DNA from: a virus
DNA length: 29,687 nt
Virus record (IMG/VR): IMGVR_UViG_3300029309_000234
Coordinates: 1 to 29,687 of that record
Reading direction: 5' to 3' (one strand)
This document shows, in pieces, positions 13,091-20,819 of this stretch; within the stretch, counting starts at the first letter, position 1; every line of letters starts with the position of its first letter. The notes beneath the pieces are model-generated. The model was given only the letters and a program-made list of their open reading frames with translations, was not told where the DNA came from and did no database searches. The translations under genes and the position numbers were made by a program.

Positions 13091-14223
13091 GGCAGCCCGC
13101 CACCTACTACCACGTCAAAGGGTGCGCCTCCCGTGTGCAGGTTCACCAAGGCGGAACCCGATCGGGCAAGACGTACTCTATACTCCAGAGCCTCGTCGAG
13201 CTGTGCTATCAGAACGAGAACTCCGGGGCGGTCATCACCATAGCCCGGAAGACATTCCCCGCGCTGAGGGCTACGGCCATGCGTGACTTCTTTTCCATCC
13301 TCGAACGGGAGGACGTATATACCCCAGACCTACACAACAAATCGGAAGCCAACTATGTCCTGTTCGGTAACCTTGTCGAGTTCATCAGCGTAGACCAGCC
13401 GCAGAAGGTAAGGGGACGCAAGAGGGAGATTCTGTTCGTCAACGAAGCCAACGAGCTGTCCCTGGAGGATTGGAGGCAGCTGCTGCTAAGGACGACGGGA
13501 AAGGTCATTATCGACTTCAACCCCTCGGATGAATACCATTGGATTTACGAGGAGGTCATCCCCCGATCGGATGCGTCCTTCTTCCGGACCACGTACAAGG
13601 ACAACCCATACCTAGACGCGGCCACCGTCGCAGAGATTGAACGCCTCAAAGATGCCGACCCGAACTACTGGCGCATATACGGACTCGGACAGAGGGGGGT
13701 AAATCAGGCGGCCGTCTTTACGTGGGAGGTTGGAGAGATAGCCGGGAAGCGCATAGGGACCGGCCTGGACTTCGGATTCACCAACGACCCCACCGCCGTC
13801 ATCGACGTATACCAAGACGGGCACACCCTTATCCTTCACGAAAGGTTGTATTCGACCGGACTCACCAACCCGGACATCTCCGAGGAGTTGGAGAAGCTGG
13901 ACTGTAAAACCATCATAGCGGATAGCGCCGAGCCGAAGAGCATAGAAGAGCTTTTCCGATTGGGCCACAACGTCAAGCCAGCAAGGAAGGGGCCGGATTC
14001 CGTGCGGCAGGGTATCGACATCATGCGCCGCCATAAGCTGCTGGTCACCGCCGACAGCACACACCTACAAAAGGAACTCAGGGCGTACCGATGGGAGCAG
14101 GACAAGAACGGTAGGAACCTAAACAGACCCGTCGACAAGGACAATCACGGGATCGACGCGGTGCGGTATGTGTGTCTCAACCTGCTCACCACGTCCCGGT
14201 CCGGGTCCTACTTCCTCGCATAA
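13087..14223 (+). CDS. terL: Terminase large subunit
   Basis: The start is TTG 13087, coupled to the preceding stop (ttga); no earlier ATG fits. The 378-aa protein has the ATPase motor with Walker A GGTRSGKT (22-29), Walker B ILFVNEANE (115-123) and the coupling segment IIDFNPS (141-147). The RNase-H-like nuclease has acidic residues at GLDFGFTNDPTA (Asp228), IIADSAE (Asp279) and KDNHGIDAVRY (Asp352, Asp357). All key residues are present, so it should cut and package the genome. It is at the short end of the family but complete. A PBSX-like type of terminase is likely; the packaging mode is not proven by sequence. Confidence 0.95.
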   Translation: MRQPATYYHVKGCASRVQVHQGGTRSGKTYSILQSLVELCYQNENSGAVITIARKTFPALRATAMRDFFSILEREDVYTPDLHNKSEANYVLFGNLVEFISVDQPQKVRGRKREILFVNEANELSLEDWRQLLLRTTGKVIIDFNPSDEYHWIYEEVIPRSDASFFRTTYKDNPYLDAATVAEIERLKDADPNYWRIYGLGQRGVNQAAVFTWEVGEIAGKRIGTGLDFGFTNDPTAVIDVYQDGHTLILHERLYSTGLTNPDISEELEKLDCKTIIADSAEPKSIEELFRLGHNVKPARKGPDSVRQGIDIMRRHKLLVTADSTHLQKELRAYRWEQDKNGRNLNRPVDKDNHGIDAVRYVCLNLLTTSRSGSYFLA

Positions 14224-14247
14224 GAGAGAAAAATATTTGCTTATTTG

Positions 14248-14278
14248 TTTGGCGTATTGATTTATTCCCCTATCTTTG
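14248..14278 (+). promoter_or_regulatory. Bacteroidota-type promoter of a mini transcription unit, probably leaderless
   Basis: TTTG (14248-14251), a 19-bp spacer and TATCTTTG (14271-14278), a full match to TAnnTTTG. The start codon at 14283 is 4 nt past the box, exactly as at 10326/10331. No palindrome is present here, unlike the early promoters. Confidence 0.75.
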
Positions 14279-14282
14279 AGGT

Positions 14283-14471
14283 ATGTACTACGAACAAAAC
14301 ACCACCGCTCAACAGCTCTACACCGGAGACGTTTTTATCTGCCTGACTAGCGGCAAGCAATACACGTTCGACGGGATTGATGGAGTGGACTTGTGGGTGA
14401 CCGACGAGAATGGCAGCACATTCGCTATTGACCCCACAGAATCCGTTCAGCATATCGCGTGTAATATCTAA
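14283..14471 (+). CDS. Small beta-rich hypothetical protein, possible accessory (moron-like) gene
   Basis: A 62-aa product, MYYEQNTTAQQLYTGDVFIC onward, with alternating hydrophobic pattern (YTFDGIDGVDLWVTDENGST) that suggests a small SH3-like or beta-barrel fold. It has its own promoter, whose -7 box ends 4 nt before the ATG, and lies with a 25-aa membrane peptide in a unit closed by a strong terminator. This independent expression between terminase and tail genes is the hallmark of a moron. Function unknown. Confidence 0.7.
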   Translation: MYYEQNTTAQQLYTGDVFICLTSGKQYTFDGIDGVDLWVTDENGSTFAIDPTESVQHIACNI

Positions 14472-14474
14472 GCC

Positions 14475-14552
14475 ATGAAAGACATAAGACCCATCCTCGA
14501 GACCTTCGCCTTCGCTTTGGCACTGATCGTCTTCGTCGGACTCCTCGCATAA
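14475..14552 (+). CDS. 25-aa membrane peptide
   Basis: An ATG 3 nt after the previous stop begins a 25-codon frame: a polar start (MKDIRPILE) then one hydrophobic helix (TFAFALALIVFVGLLA). The terminator starts 5 bp after its stop. Short length makes chance possible, but the composition and tight fit in the unit support a real peptide, of unknown function. Confidence 0.5.
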   Translation: MKDIRPILETFAFALALIVFVGLLA

Positions 14553-14557
14553 TTAAC

Positions 14558-14579
14558 AGGCCCTCCGGGGCCTTTTTTT
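14558..14579 (+). terminator. Rho-independent terminator of the mini-unit
   Basis: A 6-bp stem AGGCCC / GGGCCT with loop TCCG, followed by seven T. This is the clearest intrinsic terminator in the window. The next start codon is only 30 bp downstream. Confidence 0.92.
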
Positions 14580-14608
14580 ATGTCCTAGAGTTTCGTCTAT
14601 TTGAATAC

Positions 14609-15327
14609 GTGAAGAAGACCATCACAATACCGGAGGACTTGTACGATATCACTATCGACCAATACCGCCGCGTACAAGCCATACCCGAAGGGGACGAGCT
14701 GCGCCAAGTAGTGGAGACCATTTCCATTCTGTGCCACGTCACCAAGGATGAGGTGATGGCAATGGAGAAGAAGGATATCCAGCACATCGGGGGCGTACTG
14801 GGTGGCATCATCGACAAGTACGACGAGGACTACCCGCTCGAGCGCACCATCGAACTAGACACCCGCTACGGATTCCATCCGAACCTCTCCCGGATTACCC
14901 TTGCCGAATTCGCAGACATAGAAACCCTCTGCAAGGATTCCCTCGATACCCACCTGCCCCAGGTCATGGGGATACTATACCGCCCCATCGTAGAAGAACA
15001 CGGCGACTTCTACCGTATCGAAGACTACGACGGCGAGGACCGCTCCGAATACTTCAAGGAGATGAAGATGGCGCACGCACTCGGGGCAGCCGCTTTTTTT
15101 TTGCGTACCGGGACGGAATTAGCCGACGCTTTGGACAGCTTTTCCAAGGCGGTGAAGGATCCAAGCTATCCGAGAAATACGGATGGTTCGCCACGTTTGT
15201 CCATCTCGCAGGGGAGGACATTACTAAATTACCGCAGATTGAAAGGACGCACCTCGAGACGGCACTCGCGTGGCTTGCATACGAACAAGACCGGGCACTC
15301 ATCCAAAAGCAACAAGTGAACACATGA
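14609..15327 (+). CDS. Tail-assembly-chaperone-like protein, probable -1 frameshift at T9
   Basis: The GTG at 14609 opens a frame of 236 aa that stops at 15319. The first 165 residues look like a conserved Bacteroidota phage virion-assembly protein (YGFHPNLSRITLAEFADIET, VMGILYRPIVEEHGDFYRIE, HALGAAAFF). The last 40 codons of that frame are basic and low in order (RTLLNYRRLKGRTSRRHSRG), whereas the -1 frame over the same bases reads as an ordinary protein: SKLSEKYGWFATFVHLAGED, ITKLPQIERTHLETALAWLA, YEQDRALIQKQQVNT. It stops at 15325-15327, where that TGA overlaps the next ATG (ATGA) as elsewhere in the genome. At 15094-15102 there is a run of nine T that forms the canonical slippery heptamer T-TTT-TTT in the zero frame. 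I take the main product to be the -1 fusion of about 239 aa; a homopolymer error is the alternative. Confidence 0.75.
15094..15102 (+). promoter_or_regulatory. T9 slippery site for -1 frameshift
   Basis: Nine T in the frame gct-ttt-ttt-ttg give a perfect T-TTT-TTT heptamer. A -1 slip here joins AAAFF to FAYRDGISRRFGQLF and leads into the KYGWFATF domain. It could instead mark a missing T in the assembly. Confidence 0.6.
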
Positions 15328-15782
15328 GAACAGTTAACCAAATCCTCGACGAGCTGGAAGGCATTGCACTCGATCACCGCTTCATCAACTCCTTCAAGCA
15401 GGGGGAACTCTCCGAGGTAGATATCAAGAAGCTTGCAGGCAACAAGTACCCCATCTGCCACGCCGATGTCTCCAGCGCCACAATCGAGCGCGGGACGTTG
15501 GTGTATAGCTTGGACGTGCTGGTCATGGATATGATACTCCCCGGACAGACGGACGCACAGGAACAGTATTCGGACACTCTCCGCACCCTCATTGATATCG
15601 TCAGCCAATACGCGCAGGTATTGAGCGCACAGAGCGACGTGGACCGAGACGTCACGATCGAGCTACCGGTGGATTGTGAACCCTTCACGGCAAGGTTCGA
15701 CAACCTGCTCACGGGGTGGGTTGGTACGATTCGCCTTGTGACCTCCAACGACCTCGACCTCTGCGGGGCCGCTTTCGCGTGA
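15324..15782 (+). CDS. Neck / tail-terminator-like protein
   Basis: The ATG at 15324 overlaps the -1-frame stop of the preceding gene; the frame upstream of it is a shadow. The 152-aa protein resembles a conserved Bacteroidota phage family found between connector and tail genes: VNQILDELEGIALDHRFINS, YPICHADVSSATIERGTLVY, LDVLVMDMILPGQTDAQEQY, SDTLRTLIDIVSQYAQVLS and a C-terminal strand region ending in NLLTGWVGTIRLVTSNDLDL. It is probably a tail-terminator or head-tail joining protein, by family and position. It is followed by a terminator hairpin. Confidence 0.7.
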   Translation: MRTVNQILDELEGIALDHRFINSFKQGELSEVDIKKLAGNKYPICHADVSSATIERGTLVYSLDVLVMDMILPGQTDAQEQYSDTLRTLIDIVSQYAQVLSAQSDVDRDVTIELPVDCEPFTARFDNLLTGWVGTIRLVTSNDLDLCGAAFA

Positions 15783-15804
15783 TAGCCCCACATACAAACA
15801 GACG

Positions 15805-15832
15805 GCCCTGCTTCGGCGGGGCTTTCTATTTT
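15805..15832 (+). terminator. Hairpin terminator with TTCG loop
   Basis: A 7-bp stem GCCCTGC / GCGGGGC (one T-G pair) closed by a stable TTCG tetraloop, then tttctatttt. It ends only 5 nt before the GTG of the next gene. Confidence 0.85.
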
Positions 15833-15837
15833 AAGAC

Positions 15838-16416
15838 GTGAAGACCCACATAACCATAGACGGTACCCGCGTCCCCATGACCAACTCCATGAAGGAGATG
15901 GGCAAGATTGGCAAGGAGGTACGCCGCCGCGCCCGCATATCCCTCAAGGCAAGAGGCAAGGTGGTGACCGGCAACCTCTACAACTCCATCCGCTACGAGC
16001 AGGGAGTATCCAGAGACGAGAAGAGCCTGAACCTACGCTTTAGCTTTCCCGGTGCAGACTACGCGAAGTTTGTCGACGAGGGTGTACGGGGTGCTATGAG
16101 TAGCGCCAAGGCCCCGCGCTCCCCGTTCCGGTTTGGGTCGGGATCGGGTCCGTCGGGTGGGCTGCGTCCCGCTATCGATAAATGGGTGGTGAAGAAAGGC
16201 ATCGCGCCCCGTGGCGCTGGCGGTAGGTTTGCATCGCGGAAGGGCATGGTGTATGCCATCAGCCGCTCCATATATCAAACCGGCATCAAGCCCTCCTATT
16301 TCTTCACGAACGCCTACGACCGAACTCTAAAGAAGCACAACGCCAAACTGGAGAAGGCCGTGGGCGAGGATATCGGAAACGCAATAAAGACCCTACTCGA
16401 TGGCGGTACAGTTTGA
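15838..16416 (+). CDS. HK97 gp10-like neck / tail-completion protein
   Basis: A 192-aa product from GTG 15838. It has the hallmarks of the gp10-like family: a basic helical start (KEVRRRARISLKARGKVVTG), then NLYNSIRYEQ, the conserved ADYAKFVDEGVRG (about 73-85), a Gly/Ser/Arg-rich loop (FRFGSGSGPSGGLRPAIDKW), and the C-terminal ISRSIYQTGIKPSYFFTNAY. The family links the head-tail connector to the tail. The start codon comes immediately after a terminator, and the leader and first codons resemble those at 14595 (see findings). The next gene overlaps by 17 bp. Confidence 0.82.
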   Translation: MKTHITIDGTRVPMTNSMKEMGKIGKEVRRRARISLKARGKVVTGNLYNSIRYEQGVSRDEKSLNLRFSFPGADYAKFVDEGVRGAMSSAKAPRSPFRFGSGSGPSGGLRPAIDKWVVKKGIAPRGAGGRFASRKGMVYAISRSIYQTGIKPSYFFTNAYDRTLKKHNAKLEKAVGEDIGNAIKTLLDGGTV

Positions 16417-17776
16417 ATTCACCCCTTCCACGTTCAACTTCCAAAGCACAGCCGACCCGATTATTATTCAGGTGTCGGAAAGTACCGTGCAGACGTGGTA
16501 CAAGTACCGCTTCATCTTGCAGGTCCTCGACGAGGCGGACAATGTTTTGGCCAAGCTCAAGACGCACATGTTGAGTTCCACGAATCAGGTGGCCGTCTTC
16601 GACATTAGCAGAGTGGTCGACGACTACCTTGCGCCGACTCGGTGGAATAGCAGCGACACAGACGCCTCCGTGGTCACCGTAGGAAGAACCGGCCACTTTC
16701 CGGCGTTTCTTATTGGATTGGCTACGGAGCATAGCCCAGTAAAACGCATCTACTTACGCCTTGGATTTGAATCCGCAACGAGCGCAACGGCCGCCCCTAC
16801 TGAAACCCTGAACGTTGTAAATACCAGCGTCAAATGTTTTAGAAATGAGTTCATCAACGACGGCGAGAACTACGGAGACAGGGGCAAGGAGTTTCAATTG
16901 GCGCAGGCTACTTCAAATTTTATGAGTAGCGCCCCAGACCTCGGCGTGGTATCTGGTTGGGGTAGCGCCTTCGGCAAGGTGAGGCATCACAGAATAGGAT
17001 CGAATCAAGCGGCAGTCGTTACGTGGAGCAATGACGGCGGATCGGGCACATACATCCACGTGCGAGGGTTTGAGGCGGACGGGACTATAATAGGCAGCGC
17101 TAATATTGAAACCATATCCGTAGGCGGAACCTTAAACATAAGCCAAGACCACCAGCGGGTGTATTACATGGGTATCGGTCCGCTCAACTTGACCGAACAC
17201 GCGGCGGCAGCATCGAACTCCGACCTGACTACAATCATGACGAGCGCGAGTCTCGCCTATTATGAAATCTACGCATCCAATACGACCGCAGTAGCGAGCT
17301 CCTTCCAGGACTCTATCGTCCACCGCTGGACCATCGACGACGGATGCAGCAAGTACCCCCGCGTACAACTTATGTTCCAGAACCGCCACAGCGGATGGGA
17401 CTTCTTCAACTTCGACCAAAGGAGCGAGGAGAAGCTAACCAAGATTGAGCGCAGCCAATACAACCGCCCGCGCGGGAACTGGGACAGCGTCACCACCTCG
17501 GTCGATTGGACGTACAACGGATGGGAGCGGGGAGTCACCACCACCGCAGTAAAGGCAGAGAAGGAAGTTCGAGTCTCGACGGACTACATAGATGCAGGCT
17601 TTGCCGACCACTTGCGGGACATTGCGCTTTCTCGCGCTGTGTTTATCGTAGACGGGGACAACCTTATCCCGGTCGTCGTGACCGACTCGGAGTACCTCTT
17701 CAAGACTTCGGTGAATGACAAGCTCGTCAGCTACTCCTTTACCTTGCAGTACAGCAACCGACCCCGCACCAAGTGA
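16400..17776 (+). CDS. Tail structural protein (baseplate / distal tail-like)
   Basis: A 458-aa product from ATG 16400. The N-terminal 130 residues are beta-rich (FEFTPSTFNFQSTADPIIIQ, YKYRFILQVLDEADNVLAKL), followed by a long beta-rich domain and a distinct C-terminal half: RVQLMFQNRHSGWDFFNFDQ, ERSQYNRPRGNWDSV, VRVSTDYIDAGFADHLRDIA and LIPVVVTDSEYLFKTSVNDK. I recognise this C-terminal pattern from Bacteroidota phage tail proteins. It lies with the tail-hub candidate ahead of the tape measure, so a place in the tail tip is likely. No enzymatic motif is seen. Stop and start of the next gene overlap (gtga). Confidence 0.75.
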   Translation: MAVQFEFTPSTFNFQSTADPIIIQVSESTVQTWYKYRFILQVLDEADNVLAKLKTHMLSSTNQVAVFDISRVVDDYLAPTRWNSSDTDASVVTVGRTGHFPAFLIGLATEHSPVKRIYLRLGFESATSATAAPTETLNVVNTSVKCFRNEFINDGENYGDRGKEFQLAQATSNFMSSAPDLGVVSGWGSAFGKVRHHRIGSNQAAVVTWSNDGGSGTYIHVRGFEADGTIIGSANIETISVGGTLNISQDHQRVYYMGIGPLNLTEHAAAASNSDLTTIMTSASLAYYEIYASNTTAVASSFQDSIVHRWTIDDGCSKYPRVQLMFQNRHSGWDFFNFDQRSEEKLTKIERSQYNRPRGNWDSVTTSVDWTYNGWERGVTTTAVKAEKEVRVSTDYIDAGFADHLRDIALSRAVFIVDGDNLIPVVVTDSEYLFKTSVNDKLVSYSFTLQYSNRPRTK

Positions 17777-20631
17777 TTCGCCTTGTAGCCCTCGACCAGA
17801 CCACCAACACCCAGACCACGCTCGAACTGGAGGGGTCTCCGTCTATCTCTCTGAATTTGGCCGTGGCTAAACCGGGGGAGACGATGCAACGCCACGCGCC
17901 GTACTCGCAGACCTTCCGCCTCCCGTTCACCAATACGAATAACCAATTCTTCGCGCACTTCTACGAGGTCACCCTTTCCGATGGGGACTTTGACCCTACG
18001 CAGAAGACGGAGGTGGAGCTGTCCGAGGACGGGGTGCCGGTGATGCGTGGCTCGATGCAACTGCGGGCCGTGCGACTTATGGCGGAGGTGTACGAAGTCA
18101 ACGTCTTGAGCGACGTGGGCGACCTCTTTGCGGAGATGGGGAGTAAGCTATTAGAGGCTGCATTCCGGGACGGAGATACCGACTACGTCACGATTTTTGA
18201 CTACACGCAAACGGCGGCCAATATCGTCACCTCCCAGACGCTGACCAATAACATCTGCCAAGACACAGACGCCACAGATAATGGCACGGTCATCGTCCCC
18301 CTAGCCGACCACGGCCTGAGCGTGACACAACAACCCATCACCGCCGACGACGGGTACGGGCTTCTCGATAGTGGAATATCAAGCGCGGCCACGGTCACGC
18401 CGGAGATGCTCAAGCCGGCCATCAGACTCAAGGCGGTAACCGACCGCATAATCGAGCAAGCCGGGTTCTATTACTCGTCTACCTTCTTCAGTTCTGCGTT
18501 CTACGAGAGTATGTATATGACCCTCGCCACGGAGCAAGAGCGAACCATATTCAATCCGTCGCATCGATGCCTCGCCTACCTGAACACGGCGCAAACGGTC
18601 AACTCTGACGGCCTCACACTCATCACCATCAACACCGACTCCGCGCTGGATGGGTTCGATGAGAACAACAACTTCAACACTACGACGAGCAAGTACACCA
18701 CGCCCAGCGTTGGCGCGTACACCTTCACGGCTCAGGCCAAGCTCACCCTCAGCGGGGCCACTTCATTCAGCATAACGGCAGCCCTGCGAATTGTCAGCGC
18801 CCAGGGCGTAATTGCTGCACAGGTCTTCGACTTCGAGTTGATGGACACCAACCCCGTCATCGTCACGGCTACAAATCCCCTGCCGGTAGTGCTGCCGGCA
18901 AACACGGACGTCTTCGTTCAATTAGGTGTCGAAGGTTTGGGGTCTCTGACTATTGAGGTAGATGGCATCGACGGGGGCACCACCGGGCCGACCTTCTTCC
19001 GATGTACTGCCGCACCGGAGCAGGCGGTAAGCGTACCTGCCAACCTCCCGCGCATCAAACAGAAGGAACTCTTCGCCGACCTCTGCCAAAGGTTCAACCT
19101 CGTAATCGAAGCCAGCCCCGACGACCCCAAGAAACTCCTCATCGAGCCTTACGCCGATTGGATTGGTACGGGGGTCGATACCTACTGGACGGATAAGTTG
19201 GACCTAGACAAGGAGCGCACCCTCTCGCCTACCTCCTCCATCAAGTCGGCCCGAATCAAGTTCTCCGATTTAGACGCATCCGATGTAGGCAACGCGAACC
19301 GGACGGACTCCCTAGGCCGCGTCTACGGCACTTTCGACCAAGACATAGACGACGACTTTGCTACGGGTACCCTATCCAATGCGCCCGTCTTCGCTCCGTA
19401 TTTCGTGTACTCGGTGCCGACCCTTGCGGGCGATCCCGCCACAGCACTCCCCAACCTACTCATCCATAGGTCATACGCTACCGACGCCGCAGCGGTAAAG
19501 CCGCAAGCCGGACCGCCGAAGCTGTTCTTCGCGCTGGGCAACCAAACTCTGTCGCAGTCGGTGTACATCAATGACACGGCGCTCACAACGTACCAATTCT
19601 GTAGCCCGTTCTCAGAGACGCCGGCCGACTCGGACACGCAGACCCTGCAATGGAACAGTTCAGATACGACCTTCATGAACCAGCACCCGCTCCTCGGTGC
19701 GGTGCCTCCTGTTGGCTTGCATAGGACGTACTGGAGCGCATACCTCGCAGACATCTACGACGCTGACGCGCGGGTATTTGAAGCGCATTTTTACCTCACC
19801 CCTTCCGACATCCGGAACCTCCGATTCAATGACCGCTTCCATATCCTTGGGGCGGCCTACAAATTGACTGAGGTATCGGGCTATGAGATAGGCACGGGAG
19901 AAAGTACACTGTGCAAGTTCCTCCGCGACTTGGGCAGGAGTACGGTAGGGGCCTGTCAGAACATCCCATCAGTATCCAACATCAACGGCGTGGTGAGCTT
20001 CGTCAACGCAGCCGGGGCTGTGGTGGCCGACCCCGGTCGAATATGCTGTGAGGCGTTTGGGTATTACTACGATGCCACGACCAACACCTGCCGATGGGAT
20101 GTCGATGGCCCGACCCCACCCGCACCACCTCCGCCCGCCGACTTCGTCAACCCCATCCCCAACTTCGATGGGAGTTTGCCGCGACCTGTTTCGCCTACCG
20201 GAGTACGTACCCGCACTATAGATCGCACCTCCGGGGGGCAGGCCTTGGTGGATACGTTTGTCCTGATGGTACAAACCACGGACGCCTCAGCTACGGCTCT
20301 ATCCAGTCCCGATGGGCGAAGCATTCAAGTAGACTCCAATACACTGGCCTCTGGAGTCATTCACTTGAGCTGTGCCAATGCCCAAGCCACGGACCGCTTT
20401 GAGAGCAAGATGGAGACCTTCCGCTTCCTTGCCAATGGTCACGCCGGGACGGTCACCATTTCGGCCACGTCGGGCACTTCTGAGTCTTCCGGTTCTCCTG
20501 GCACTCGCCGACTGACTGCGGCCATAGCAAATGGGGTTCTCACTATCAGCGCGAACGGCGACGCTTCGACCACGATTCAATGGATAGCGCACGTGGAGAT
20601 GGTGAGGATATACACGCAGGCAGGAACATGA
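17773..20631 (+). CDS. Large tail / baseplate-hub-like protein
   Basis: A GTG start overlaps the previous stop and gives a 952-aa protein, the largest in the window. The N-terminal 130 residues have the conserved ISLNLAVAKPGETMQRHAPY, SQTFRLPFTNTNNQFFAHFY and YEVNVLSDVGDLFAEMGSKL pattern of a Bacteroidota phage tail family. The middle (about 420-720) contains LPRIKQKELFADLCQRFNLV and further hub-like beta segments (TYWTDKLDLDKERTLSPTSS). Near residue 760 there are two Cys (RICCEAFGYYYDATTNTC), then a proline-rich linker (PTPPAPPPPAD) and a separate Thr/Ser/Gly-rich domain of about 160 residues that could bind a surface sugar. It probably forms the tail tip; the C-terminal domain may vary with the host. 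Confidence 0.75.
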   Translation: MIRLVALDQTTNTQTTLELEGSPSISLNLAVAKPGETMQRHAPYSQTFRLPFTNTNNQFFAHFYEVTLSDGDFDPTQKTEVELSEDGVPVMRGSMQLRAVRLMAEVYEVNVLSDVGDLFAEMGSKLLEAAFRDGDTDYVTIFDYTQTAANIVTSQTLTNNICQDTDATDNGTVIVPLADHGLSVTQQPITADDGYGLLDSGISSAATVTPEMLKPAIRLKAVTDRIIEQAGFYYSSTFFSSAFYESMYMTLATEQERTIFNPSHRCLAYLNTAQTVNSDGLTLITINTDSALDGFDENNNFNTTTSKYTTPSVGAYTFTAQAKLTLSGATSFSITAALRIVSAQGVIAAQVFDFELMDTNPVIVTATNPLPVVLPANTDVFVQLGVEGLGSLTIEVDGIDGGTTGPTFFRCTAAPEQAVSVPANLPRIKQKELFADLCQRFNLVIEASPDDPKKLLIEPYADWIGTGVDTYWTDKLDLDKERTLSPTSSIKSARIKFSDLDASDVGNANRTDSLGRVYGTFDQDIDDDFATGTLSNAPVFAPYFVYSVPTLAGDPATALPNLLIHRSYATDAAAVKPQAGPPKLFFALGNQTLSQSVYINDTALTTYQFCSPFSETPADSDTQTLQWNSSDTTFMNQHPLLGAVPPVGLHRTYWSAYLADIYDADARVFEAHFYLTPSDIRNLRFNDRFHILGAAYKLTEVSGYEIGTGESTLCKFLRDLGRSTVGACQNIPSVSNINGVVSFVNAAGAVVADPGRICCEAFGYYYDATTNTCRWDVDGPTPPAPPPPADFVNPIPNFDGSLPRPVSPTGVRTRTIDRTSGGQALVDTFVLMVQTTDASATALSSPDGRSIQVDSNTLASGVIHLSCANAQATDRFESKMETFRFLANGHAGTVTISATSGTSESSGSPGTRRLTAAIANGVLTISANGDASTTIQWIAHVEMVRIYTQAGT

Positions 20632-20819
20632 AGCAATACCTCGACGACATAGGGCAGGCGGTGCCGCGGGTGCTGACTATCGCGGCAGAATACGAACTCC
20701 GCGGGTGTCCGGATTGCCTTTTGTTATATGGATATTATGAGTGGGGTCGCCCGTGGTGGCGCAAAGTCCTGCTCGGAGTAAGCAATGGCGCAGGACTACG
20801 AAATAAACGTAAAGGTTAA
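20628..20819 (+). CDS. Small CxxC protein between tail hub and tape measure
   Basis: The ATG at 20628 overlaps the previous stop (ATGA) and gives 63 aa; the 3' end overlaps the tape measure gene by 35 bp. It has a short helical N-terminus (YLDDIGQAVPRVLTIAAEYE), a CPDC motif at residues 28-31, and an aromatic-rich part (LLLYGYYEWGRPWWRK). Size and place suggest a small tail-assembly or tail-tip part; CPDC could bind zinc or be redox-active. Family not recognised. Confidence 0.6.
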   Translation: MKQYLDDIGQAVPRVLTIAAEYELRGCPDCLLLYGYYEWGRPWWRKVLLGVSNGAGLRNKRKG

